A stretch of DNA of 64,000 nucleotides. Origin: Sphingomonas sp. IC-11 (GTDB lineage Bacteria; Pseudomonadota; Alphaproteobacteria; Sphingomonadales; Sphingomonadaceae). Each line of letters begins with the position of its first letter. Position 1 is the first letter of the stretch. Of the stretch, positions 8,266 to 16,684 are shown piece by piece. The notes beneath the pieces were generated by a model. The model did not search any database. It had not been told where the DNA came from and saw only the letters and a list, made by a program, of their open reading frames with translations. The stretch is taken from positions 1,740,267-1,804,266 of the forward strand of contig NZ_JAJNDU010000001.1 of the NCBI RefSeq assembly GCF_021043365.1. Reading direction: 5' to 3'. The translations under genes were made by a program, and so were the position numbers.

Positions 8266-9146
8266 TCCGTATCGATCTCCTCTCGCAAGACAGCCAGAAA
8301 CTCGCTCGCCAGCGCTGAGGGCGGCCGGTCGAGCAGGTGAATCGCGTGCACGTCAAAGGTGAGCGACGGCTTCAACGGCCGCGTGGCGAGCCCTTCCGCC
8401 ACCCACGCCTCGGCCGTAAAACTGTCCACCACCGTGATGCCAACGCCAGCGCGGACCAGCGCGGCCGCGATATAGAAGGTGCGCGCCGCAACCACTTCGT
8501 CCAGCGCAATGCCCAGCCGGTCGAGCTCGTCGGTCAGCAGCGTACCGATCGGCCCGCTTCCGGCCAGTGAGATGAAGCGGCGGTTGGCAAGCTCCGCCAG
8601 CTCCACCCGGGCGGGCGCGTCGGGCATTTCCGCTTCGCGATAAAGGACCACCAATTCCCCCTCTCCGAGCCATGTATTGCTCAGCGCGGCGCCGCGTGGG
8701 GGTTCGCTCGCCACCGCAATGTCGGTCTCGCGCTCGTACAGCTTGCGGAGGAGGTCGTCGTGATGAACCGTCTGTAGGTCGAAGTGGACGTCCGGGTGGC
8801 GCTCCATGAAGCGCGAAACGGCTGCGGGCAGGACGCCGAGGGCAAGGCTTGGCAGCGCGGAAATACGCAGCCTGCCGCCACCGCCGCTGCGCATGTTGCG
8901 CCCGGCTTCGCGCAGGGCGCGCACGCGCTCCTGGATCTCCGCGACATCGGCGAAGAGGTTGTGGGCGTCCTCGGTCGGCACCAGCCGGCCGCCGATCCGC
9001 TGGAACAGGTCGAAACCCAGCAGCGTCTCGGCGTGACGCAGGGTTTTCGATACCGAGGGCTGCGACACATTCAGCGCACGGGCCGCGGCGGAAACGGAGC
9101 CGTTGACGTAAACGGCGTGGAAGATTTCGATATGGCGCAGGTTCAC
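8262..9146 (-). CDS. LysR-family transcriptional regulator
   Basis: A 294-residue regulator with an N-terminal winged helix-turn-helix (residues 1-60, including SVSAAARALNVSQPSVSKTL) and a C-terminal periplasmic-binding-like effector domain. The start is GTG at 9146. It lies 25 bases downstream of the symporter gene and overlaps dacB by ATGA, so it is embedded in the operon rather than transcribed divergently from it, which is unusual for LysR proteins. It probably senses a product of the pathway (for example a D-amino acid or muropeptide) and controls this operon or the divergent permease/kinase region. The effector is unknown. Confidence 0.9.
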   Translation of the reverse strand: MNLRHIEIFHAVYVNGSVSAAARALNVSQPSVSKTLRHAETLLGFDLFQRIGGRLVPTEDAHNLFADVAEIQERVRALREAGRNMRSGGGGRLRISALPSLALGVLPAAVSRFMERHPDVHFDLQTVHHDDLLRKLYERETDIAVASEPPRGAALSNTWLGEGELVVLYREAEMPDAPARVELAELANRRFISLAGSGPIGTLLTDELDRLGIALDEVVAARTFYIAAALVRAGVGITVVDSFTAEAWVAEGLATRPLKPSLTFDVHAIHLLDRPPSALASEFLAVLREEIDTE

Positions 9147-9171
9147 GGCCGGGTCCCTAGCGCCGCTGCCG

Positions 9172-10422
9172 TCACTCGACTACCCGTCCGCGGAACCGTT
9201 CTTCGTCCAATCCTCCCTCAGCGCGCGCCACAAGGGTCGCGACCGTCAGGTTGGCCGAAGCGGACGGAACGGTGCGCGTCATGTCGAGCAGCCGGTCGAA
9301 CGGCAGCACCAGCCCGACGACCAGCGCGGTCTGCTCCGGCGACACCCCCACCGCCGACAGCATCGCCGCCAGCATGAACAACGAGGCGGACGGCACCGGC
9401 GCCGTGCCGAACGCGGCGAGTGCTCCAGTCGCCAGCATCACGACCAGCATCTGCGCATCGGGGATGATGCCCAGCGCCTGTAGCGCGAACTGGCCGAGCA
9501 GCCCGACATACATCGCCGTCCCGTCCTTGCCGATCGCCGCGCCCAGCGGCAGCACGGTGGAGGCGACGGGCCGCGCCACGCCCAGATTGTCGTGCGCCAC
9601 GCGCAGCGCCACTGGCAGCGTCGCGGAGGAGGAGGCGGTCGAGAATGCGATCGCCAGCGCATCGACGATCCCGCGGAAGAATCGCACCACCGGCAGCCGT
9701 GCGACCAGCGCGATCAGCCCGGCATGCACCACCAGCATCTGCGCCAGCGAGGCGACGATCACGCACAGCGCCAGCCAGCCGACGTTGACGAACACCGCCG
9801 CGCCATTCGCGGCGACCGCATTGGCGATCAGCGCGAAGACACCGAACGGCGTCACCTCCATCACGATCCGCACGATATGCATCAGCACTGCGGCCAGGCC
9901 CTGCAACAGCGCGACGACCGGCTTGCCTGCCTCGCCCGCCAGCACGCTGCCGATGCCCAGCAGGATTGCGGTGAAGATGATCGCCAGCATGTCGCCCTTG
10001 GCCAGCGCCTCGATGATGTTGGCCGGCACGATCGACAGCAACTGGTCGCTCGGCGACACCGCCGCGCCCAGCACGTGCGGCGCGACACCGGCCAGCGCGA
10101 TACCCTCGCCCGGCCGCACCAAGAGGCCGACCGCCATGCCCAGCGATACCGCGATCAGCGTCGTCACCGCGAACAGCCCGATCGTGCGTCCGCCGATCGG
10201 CCCCAGCCGCCGCGGGTCGCCAAGCCCTGCGATCCCCGCCGCAATGGTGATCAGCACCACTGGCACGACCAGCATCTTGATCAGCCGCACGAACAGGTCG
10301 CCAACGATCTTCACCGCCGGCGCCGCATCGGGCCAGAGCAGGCCGAGCAGCGCGCCGAGCACCAGCCCGGCCACCACCCGCTTCCACAAAGTTATCGCGA
10401 ACCATCCACGCAGGATGGTCAC
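9172..10422 (-). CDS. Dicarboxylate/amino acid:cation symporter
   Basis: A 416-residue membrane protein of the sodium:dicarboxylate symporter (GltP/DctA) family. Signatures are the serine-rich hairpin STASSSATLP (about 265), GKDGTA (about 300) and LPFDRLLDMTRT near residue 370, which includes the substrate-binding aspartate and the family's core arginine. The start is GTG 10422, overlapping the stop of the dgcA gene (GTGA). Coupling to dgcN-dgcA suggests it imports glutamate, perhaps D-glutamate, or a related dicarboxylate from cell-wall peptides. The ligand is inferred from neighbours. Confidence 0.88.
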   Translation of the reverse strand: MTILRGWFAITLWKRVVAGLVLGALLGLLWPDAAPAVKIVGDLFVRLIKMLVVPVVLITIAAGIAGLGDPRRLGPIGGRTIGLFAVTTLIAVSLGMAVGLLVRPGEGIALAGVAPHVLGAAVSPSDQLLSIVPANIIEALAKGDMLAIIFTAILLGIGSVLAGEAGKPVVALLQGLAAVLMHIVRIVMEVTPFGVFALIANAVAANGAAVFVNVGWLALCVIVASLAQMLVVHAGLIALVARLPVVRFFRGIVDALAIAFSTASSSATLPVALRVAHDNLGVARPVASTVLPLGAAIGKDGTAMYVGLLGQFALQALGIIPDAQMLVVMLATGALAAFGTAPVPSASLFMLAAMLSAVGVSPEQTALVVGLVLPFDRLLDMTRTVPSASANLTVATLVARAEGGLDEERFRGRVVE

Positions 10423-11411
10423 GCCGGCGTTCCCCAGAAGCCCGGCGCCGGCGGCTGCATCCAGCCGGCCTCGTCACGCACCCCGCCCTTGCGATCAGCG
10501 GCCAGCCACAAGGGCCCGTCCAGATCGACGAACGACGCGCGCTCCGCGACCAGCATCGCCGGGGCAATGCCCAGCGACGACGACACCATGCAACCCACCA
10601 TCAGGCCAAACCCCATCCCCAGCGCCGCATCGGCGAGCGCCAGGGCTTCGGTCAGACCGCCGGTCTTGTCGAGCTTGATGTTGACGTAATCATAGCGGCC
10701 ACGCAGCCGCGGCAGGTCCGCACGGGTATGCAGCGCCTCGTCGGCACAGATCGGAATTCGGCTGTTCAGCCCTTCCAGCCCTGCGTCATCATCGGCCGGC
10801 ACCGGCTGCTCGAGCAAGTCGACGCGGTGCGCCAGCAACATGTCCTGCCACCGCGCGACATCCTCGACCCGCCAGCTTTCGTTGGGATCGACGATCAGGC
10901 GCGGCAGCGGCGCCACCGCTCGCACGGCGGCCAGCTGCGCCTCCGCTTCCTCGCGGTTCAGCTTAACCTTCAGCAGCGGCACCGACGTGTGCCGCTGCGC
11001 CACCGCCGCCATCGCCTCGGGCGTATCGATGCCGATCGTGATCGCGGAGGCCAGCGCCTCGGGCGCGCGGCATCCCGCCAGCGCCGCCACGCTCGTCCCA
11101 GCGCGCTTCGCCTCCAGGTCCCACAACGCGCAATCCACCGCGTTGCGCGCGGCGCCCGCCGGCATCGCGGCGGCAAGCTCCTCGCGCGACGCGCCACCTT
11201 CGATCAGCGCCCGCACGCCTTCGATCGCGGCCAGCGATCCCTCGACCGTCTCGCCATAGCGCGGATAGGGAACCCCCTCGCCGCGCCCGACATGGTCGCC
11301 GTCGCGGACCGAGACGGTCACCACGTCGGCGATCGTCTTCACCCCGCGCGAGATGCGGAACGGGGTGTGCAGCGCGAAGCCGTCGTGGCGGGCGTCAAGC
11401 GTTCGCGGCAT
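10419..11411 (-). CDS. dgcA: Enolase-superfamily epimerase, probable N-acetyl-D-Glu racemase DgcA
   Basis: A 330-residue protein of the muconate-lactonising subgroup of the enolase superfamily. Both catalytic lysines are visible (K-V-K at 148-150; NIKLDK, K246), with metal ligands D175 (VDPNE), E201 (LEQP) and D224 (ADE). Such proteins are dipeptide epimerases (L-Ala-D/L-Glu) or, when next to DgcN, N-acetyl-D-glutamate racemase. The start at 11411 overlaps the end of dgcN by 17 bp and the stop overlaps the symporter start. The pairing with an unmistakable dgcN favours DgcA. Epimerisation of the murein dipeptide L-Ala-D-Glu is the main alternative and would also fit this locus. Confidence 0.85.
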   Translation of the reverse strand: MPRTLDARHDGFALHTPFRISRGVKTIADVVTVSVRDGDHVGRGEGVPYPRYGETVEGSLAAIEGVRALIEGGASREELAAAMPAGAARNAVDCALWDLEAKRAGTSVAALAGCRAPEALASAITIGIDTPEAMAAVAQRHTSVPLLKVKLNREEAEAQLAAVRAVAPLPRLIVDPNESWRVEDVARWQDMLLAHRVDLLEQPVPADDDAGLEGLNSRIPICADEALHTRADLPRLRGRYDYVNIKLDKTGGLTEALALADAALGMGFGLMVGCMVSSSLGIAPAMLVAERASFVDLDGPLWLAADRKGGVRDEAGWMQPPAPGFWGTPA

Positions 11412-12414
11412 CGGTCGCCAGCAGATGGTCGATGATTGGATCGGCGCCAAAGCGGAACGGATCGGTGCACGGCAGGCCATGCGCCTCGCTCGTCGCCGCC
11501 AGCAGGTCGCGCGCCTCGGCCTCGCCCAGCTTGGCAGTGTTCAGCGCGATGCCGACAAACCGCACCGCCGGGCTGGTCAGCCGCGCCACGCGTAGGTTTG
11601 CGTCGATGCACTCGGCAAGGTCGACCAGCGGATAATGCGGCAGGCCGCGCATGTGCGGCCGCGTCGGATCGTGGCACATCACCAGCGCCTGCGGCTGCGC
11701 GCCATGCAGCAACCCGGTCGACACGCCGGCAAAGGCGGGGTGGAACAGCGAGCCCTGCCCCTCGATCAGGTCCCAGCCATCATCGCTGCGCGCGGGCGCC
11801 AGATCCTCGATCGCGCCGGCAATGAAATCGGCCACCACCGCGTCGAGCGGCACGCCGTCGCCCGCGATCAGGATCCCAGTCTGCCCGGTCGCGCGGAAAT
11901 CGGCGGTGACGCCGCGGGCACGCAGCGCGTCGCGCAGGCACAGCGTCGTGTACATCTTGCCGACCGAACAATCGGTGCCGACCGTCAGCAGCCGCTTGCC
12001 CGCGCGCTTCTTGCCATTGCCCACCGGCAGGTCGGGCCGCGGGTCGCGAATGTCGAACAGCTGCACGCCGGCCGCCTTCGCCGCCTCGACCAGCCGCGGC
12101 TCGTCCTTCAGCCGCTGGTGCAGGCCGCACGCGAGGTTCATCCCGGCCGCGATCGCTGCCAGCGCATCGGCCATCATCCATTCGGGGAAACGTCCCCCGG
12201 CATTGGCGATGCCCAGCACCAGCGTCCGGGCGCCCGCCGCTGCCCCGGCCGCCGCGTCCATGCGTGGCAGGTCAAAGCTGAACGGGCAGTCGTCGTGCCG
12301 CCATTCGCCGACGCAATCCTGGCGTCGAAACGTGGCGAGGCCGCGCGAGGTCTTGAGGCCAAATTCGTCGTCCGAATGGCCGAGGTACAGCAGATATGGT
12401 GCCGGAATGCTCAT
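11395..12414 (-). CDS. dgcN: D-glutamate N-acetyltransferase DgcN (DUF1611)
   Basis: A 339-residue DUF1611 protein with a P-loop-like segment GTDCSVGKM (146-154), followed by RATGQTGILIAGDG and EGQGSLFHPAFAGV, a pattern I recognise from DgcN. DgcN acetylates D-glutamate, and DgcA then converts N-acetyl-D-Glu to the L form for normal glutamate metabolism. The start is ATG 12414 (MSIPAPYLLY). It is 70 bases downstream of the D-aminoacylase gene and overlaps dgcA. D-Glu is the second residue of the peptidoglycan stem peptide, so this gene supplies the D-Glu branch of the surrounding muropeptide locus. Confidence 0.85.
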   Translation of the reverse strand: MSIPAPYLLYLGHSDDEFGLKTSRGLATFRRQDCVGEWRHDDCPFSFDLPRMDAAAGAAAGARTLVLGIANAGGRFPEWMMADALAAIAAGMNLACGLHQRLKDEPRLVEAAKAAGVQLFDIRDPRPDLPVGNGKKRAGKRLLTVGTDCSVGKMYTTLCLRDALRARGVTADFRATGQTGILIAGDGVPLDAVVADFIAGAIEDLAPARSDDGWDLIEGQGSLFHPAFAGVSTGLLHGAQPQALVMCHDPTRPHMRGLPHYPLVDLAECIDANLRVARLTSPAVRFVGIALNTAKLGEAEARDLLAATSEAHGLPCTDPFRFGADPIIDHLLATDAANA

Positions 12415-12484
12415 AGCGCTGGACGATAGATGGCGCCCGCAGGGACCCGCCAATCGCGCTCGCAGCTTTGCCTATAACGCAAGG

Positions 12485-14080
12485 CTATTGCCCGCAATTG
12501 ACTGGCCGCGGCCGCAGCAGGGCACGTCCCGCCGCGGCCCCGGTTACCGCCCCGTCCTTCAGCGCCAGCTTGCCGTTGACGAACAATGCGCTGACGCCGG
12601 CACTCGGCTCGCGCGGCCGGATGTAGTCGGCCCGCGGGGCGTAACCCACAGGATCGAACACCACGACATCGGCGAATGCGCCGGGCTTCAGATAGCCACG
12701 ATCCTTGATGCGATACATGTCGGCGGTCGCTCCGCTCGACCGGCGGATGAACTGCGCCAGGGTGATCACCGGCCGCTTCACGACATAATCCTGATACAGT
12801 TTGGGGAAGGTCGCATATTGCCGCGGATGCCCGTTCGATCCGTCGGAGGAGGTGACGACCCACGGCTGCTTCATGATCAGGTCGACGTCGCGTTCCGCCA
12901 TGTTGAAGCTCGCGACGCCAGAGCCGGCGGGATCGGTCCCGTTGGCATTGGCGACGCGCAGGATGCGGATCGCCGCGTCGATCGGATCGAGCTTCCACGT
13001 CGCCGCCATCTGCGCCAGCGTCTTGCCGGTCCACGGCTGCCCCTGGGAGATCAGCAGCAGCGATTCCGCCCCGCCGCGACGTCGCAGATTCTCGCGCATC
13101 TCCGCCTTGATCTTCGCCATGGTCGCAGGCGTGTCGAACCGCTTGATCATCGCCTGATAGCCGCCATCGACCGCCCAGGCGGGGACCAGCGAGGCGTCGA
13201 CGCTCGATCCGCTCGCGAGCCACGGATATTGGTCGGCGGTCACCTCCTGCCCCGCCGCGCGCGCTTCCTCGATCGTACGGATCAGGTCGGGCGCCTTGCC
13301 GTGCAGGTCGACGCCCAGCGCCTTCAGGTGCGCGAAATGCACCGGGGCTCCCGCTCGGCGCCCGATCTCGATCGCTTCCTTGGTGGAGGCAATCAGGCCG
13401 ATGTTATAGTTGGACTCATCGCGCTGGTGGCTGTCGTACATGCCGCCGCGCTTGCCCACCTCGGCCGCCACTGCGGCGACCTCATCGGTCTTGGCAAAGC
13501 TCTGCGGCGGATAGAACAGCCCGGCCGACAGGCCATAGGCACCCTCGCACATCGCCTTCGCCGCCAGCCGCTTTTCCTCCGCCAGTTCGGCCGGGGTCGG
13601 CGTGCGATCGGCCTTGCCCAGCACGCGCTGGCGGATCCCGCCAAAACCGACGAACGGCACCACATTGGTCCCGATCCCGCTCGCCTCCAGCTTGCGCGCG
13701 TCATCGCCCACATCGGGCGTGCCATAGCCGTCGACGCCGATCACGATCGTCGACACCCCCTGCGCCAGCCACGGCAGGTTCAACCGAACCTTGGGATCAT
13801 CTGACCGGATATAGCTGTCCGGGTGCGTATGCGCGTCGATGAAGCCGGGCGCGACGATCTGCCCCTTGGCCTCCACCACCTGCCCGGCGCGCGTGCCACG
13901 GCCCGGCCCGACATAGACGATGCGATCGCCCGCGATCTCGACGTCGCCGGTGATCGGCGGCGTGTCGGCGCCGGTGTAGATCGTGCCCCCGCGGATCACG
14001 ACATCGACGTTCGGCCCGCTCGCCGCGCCCAGCGCCAGCAGCGATCCAATCGCTACCCCGGCGCGCAACATGCCCCGCAT
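12485..14080 (-). CDS. N-acyl-D-amino-acid deacylase (D-aminoacylase), exported
   Basis: A 531-residue amidohydrolase-3 protein. It has an N-terminal signal peptide (hydrophobic residues 6-20), a small beta-sandwich entry strand, then the metal motif DAHTHPD (82-88), further histidines in the barrel (AHLKALG) and the DGSNGHPR segment near the C-terminal part. The family hydrolyses N-acyl-D-amino acids such as N-acetyl-D-Glu. I prefer ATG 14080, which follows the previous stop as TGATG and has AAGGAC upstream; a GTG at 14083 is the alternative. It directly follows the penicillin-acylase-family gene. The predicted periplasmic location suggests it acts on incoming N-acylated D-amino acids. Confidence 0.85.
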   Translation of the reverse strand: MRGMLRAGVAIGSLLALGAASGPNVDVVIRGGTIYTGADTPPITGDVEIAGDRIVYVGPGRGTRAGQVVEAKGQIVAPGFIDAHTHPDSYIRSDDPKVRLNLPWLAQGVSTIVIGVDGYGTPDVGDDARKLEASGIGTNVVPFVGFGGIRQRVLGKADRTPTPAELAEEKRLAAKAMCEGAYGLSAGLFYPPQSFAKTDEVAAVAAEVGKRGGMYDSHQRDESNYNIGLIASTKEAIEIGRRAGAPVHFAHLKALGVDLHGKAPDLIRTIEEARAAGQEVTADQYPWLASGSSVDASLVPAWAVDGGYQAMIKRFDTPATMAKIKAEMRENLRRRGGAESLLLISQGQPWTGKTLAQMAATWKLDPIDAAIRILRVANANGTDPAGSGVASFNMAERDVDLIMKQPWVVTSSDGSNGHPRQYATFPKLYQDYVVKRPVITLAQFIRRSSGATADMYRIKDRGYLKPGAFADVVVFDPVGYAPRADYIRPREPSAGVSALFVNGKLALKDGAVTGAAAGRALLRPRPVNCGQ

Positions 14081-16413
14081 CACTTGTCCTTCCCCTGCGG
14101 CGTCAGCGTCGAACGGCTGACAGTCGCCGCGTCCACCGCCGCGCGGCTGAACGGCATCGGCTGCATCTCACCCTTGATCCACGGGGCATATTGGTCGCGG
14201 TAATGCGGTGATCGCGGGTCGTTCGACTGCCCCGGCAGGTTCAGCATCACCGATTTATCCCAATCCCCCACGTCGATGACATGAAGGTAGCTCGCGCCGC
14301 CGCCGGTCCGCCAGCCCGGTCCATTGCCCAGCCAACGCGCCATGACGGTATAGCTGTCACCGCCCGATCCCTCGCCCTCGATCGGCGGGAAGGCCGCCGC
14401 GATCGCCGGGATGCTCGACAGCGGATGCGCGATCCGCACCTGATGCAACGTGCCCCAGCGCCAGGCGGCGGGGTCGCTGCCCATCAGCCGCTGCGCCTCG
14501 GCCCAGCCGCTCGCCAGCGCGGCGTCCACCATGTCGGGCCGGCTCGCGGCGCGGCGCAGCAGCTCGGACGGCGCGATCTCGTCGACCAGCTCCCTGGCCT
14601 GTTCCGGCACGATCGCCGCCAGCATCCGCTTGCCCAGGTCGCGCCACACGATCTCGTACAGCGCCGCAGCGCCGCTATCCTTGTCGAGCCGCGCGTCCCA
14701 TCCGGACAGCACCTTCACCGCCGGCGCCGCGCCCGCCGACGGCTGCTTGGGCAGCAGCGCCAGGAACTGCTTGGCCGGCGTCGACAGCGTGTCGAACTGC
14801 AATGCCACGCTGTCCGCGACCGAATGGCGCGGCTGCGATGCCAGCACCTCGGCGACGCGCTCGTAACGATAGGGGTCGCGGAACGAGAAGGCAGGGATCT
14901 TATCGCGCGGCCAGTCGGCCGGCAGGTTGTTCTGGTTGGCCGACGCGAACCAGCCCTTCTGCGGGTTGAACTCGCTCGGCAGCGCACGGAAATCGCGATA
15001 GCTGTTCCAGTCATACGGCCCGTCGCCGGGCACCGGCATCAGCCCGTCGCCCTTTTTCCGCTGCGGAACGAACCCGATCACCTGCCAGCCGTGGTTTCCG
15101 TCCACATCCGCATAATGAAAGTTCGTCGGCGAGGCGTGCAGCTTGAACGCCTCCTTCAGGCTGTTCCAGTCGCGCGACAGGTTGATTGCCACCATCGCGA
15201 AGGATCCGGACCCGCCGGGCTGCATCCCGATCGAACCAAGGACGGTGGCGCGCCCGCCCGCCGGATCGTGCATGATTACCGGTCCCTGCACGGCATAGCG
15301 CAGCACCACCTTCTGCGAGGTGCCGCCCTTGACAAGGATCGTCTCCTCTACCCGATCGAACCGCTTCCACCCGCCATCATGGCGATACCGCTCCGGATCC
15401 TTGGGATCGAGCTCGAGCACGAACAGGTCCTGCTGGTCGATGTGGAAGTTCGTGCGGCCAAAGGCGAAGCGGTCAGTGTGCCCTTGCATGATGCCCGGCA
15501 GCCCCGGCGCACCGCCGCCGATCACGTCCAGACCCGGCGCAGTCAGATGCGCCACATGCCGCGGCCCGAAGCCGCCGATGCCCAGGTGCGGGTCGTTCGC
15601 CAGGATCGGGCGGCCGGTGGTGGTGCGGCTGCCCGCGACCGTCCAGGCATTGGACCCTGCCTGAGACCGATCGAGCTGCTCATCCGGGTCGCGCGTCGGC
15701 GTGTCCGGTCCGAAGGGCAGTCGACCCAGCTGCAGAACGCCAAGATCGGCGTCGCTCACCTTTGACGCGTCCAGCCCGGCCGGCACCTCCAGCTTCCAGG
15801 CCGGGCGCAGCGGTGCGATCACCGCATCCAGCTCCAGCAGGCCGAGCGCAGCCAGCTTCGCGCGCCGGATCTCGTCGTCCGCATTGCCGATCGATCCGCC
15901 GCGCGCCAGCACCAGATCACGAATGTCCCAGCGCAGCGGCATCACGCCCAGGATACGATATTCCAGCGGCAGCTGGCTTGTATCCTTTTCTACCTCCGCG
16001 ATGCGGGCGTTCATGCCGGCGATATACCCGGCCACGCAGCTGCGAACCTCCTCGGGCACTCGCGCCAGTTCCGCATCCAGGTCGCCCCGGTAATGGAACA
16101 GCCGCGCCACGGCGTCGTGCTTGGCAAAACCCGGCCCGAACGCCTCGGCCATCCGGCCCAGCTCCCGACGATGCGCCAGGTCGATCTGGAACAACCGGTC
16201 GCGCGCCACGACATAGCCTTGGCCGAAGAACGCATCCGGCTTCGTCTGCGCGCGGATATGCGGCACGCCCCACCGATCGTCGATGATCTCGATGGGCGCC
16301 GATAATCCTTTTACGCGGAGCGGGCGGGCGGTCGGCGCGGATTGCCCGTGGCATGCGACGGACACCAGCGCCGTCGCCGCGGAGCCAAGCAGAAACAGGC
16401 GCCGGTCGAGCAT
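14080..16413 (-). CDS. Penicillin acylase-family amidase (Ntn hydrolase), Tat-type signal
   Basis: A 777-residue protein of the penicillin/acyl-homoserine-lactone acylase family. These proenzymes self-cleave to expose an N-terminal serine; here the site is GSNAW (nucleophile S254), so an alpha chain of roughly 230 residues and a beta chain of about 520 are expected. The start at 16413 is supported by AAGGAT six bases upstream. The N-terminus MLDRRLFLLG is a twin-arginine export motif, and the signal ends in a cysteine (C21), so lipid anchoring is possible. It is first in the minus-strand series and overlaps the D-aminoacylase gene by one base. The amide substrate is unknown; from context it could be an N-acylated cell-wall peptide or amino acid. 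Confidence 0.85.
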   Translation of the reverse strand: MLDRRLFLLGSAATALVSVACHGQSAPTARPLRVKGLSAPIEIIDDRWGVPHIRAQTKPDAFFGQGYVVARDRLFQIDLAHRRELGRMAEAFGPGFAKHDAVARLFHYRGDLDAELARVPEEVRSCVAGYIAGMNARIAEVEKDTSQLPLEYRILGVMPLRWDIRDLVLARGGSIGNADDEIRRAKLAALGLLELDAVIAPLRPAWKLEVPAGLDASKVSDADLGVLQLGRLPFGPDTPTRDPDEQLDRSQAGSNAWTVAGSRTTTGRPILANDPHLGIGGFGPRHVAHLTAPGLDVIGGGAPGLPGIMQGHTDRFAFGRTNFHIDQQDLFVLELDPKDPERYRHDGGWKRFDRVEETILVKGGTSQKVVLRYAVQGPVIMHDPAGGRATVLGSIGMQPGGSGSFAMVAINLSRDWNSLKEAFKLHASPTNFHYADVDGNHGWQVIGFVPQRKKGDGLMPVPGDGPYDWNSYRDFRALPSEFNPQKGWFASANQNNLPADWPRDKIPAFSFRDPYRYERVAEVLASQPRHSVADSVALQFDTLSTPAKQFLALLPKQPSAGAAPAVKVLSGWDARLDKDSGAAALYEIVWRDLGKRMLAAIVPEQARELVDEIAPSELLRRAASRPDMVDAALASGWAEAQRLMGSDPAAWRWGTLHQVRIAHPLSSIPAIAAAFPPIEGEGSGGDSYTVMARWLGNGPGWRTGGGASYLHVIDVGDWDKSVMLNLPGQSNDPRSPHYRDQYAPWIKGEMQPMPFSRAAVDAATVSRSTLTPQGKDK

Positions 16414-16684
16414 TGCGATCCTTTCGTCATCGGTCCCGCCGCAGGCTAACGCCCTCGTAAGCGGCGCGTCCATGACAAGCGCGCTCCACCTCATAGAAGG
16501 CGGTTATGCGGCCGCGCAGCGGCGCTTCCATATGCGCAATCTATGGATCAACAAACAAACGTAAGTCGATCGCCTCTTGACGCCTTTCCGCCCATACCGG
16601 CACGTTCCACAGTAACGGCGATCTGCGACAACAGCATGACGCACGCGGGTAGGTTCAGGTTCAAGAGCTTTCGGGGGACGGCAC
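16414..16684. promoter_or_regulatory. Divergent promoter region of the amidase and TonB receptor genes
   Basis: These 271 bases separate the divergent acylase and TonB-receptor starts. They should hold both promoters. The receptor has a good ribosome-binding site (GGGGGA, about 7 bases before its ATG). I see no clear operator palindrome. Confidence 0.45.
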
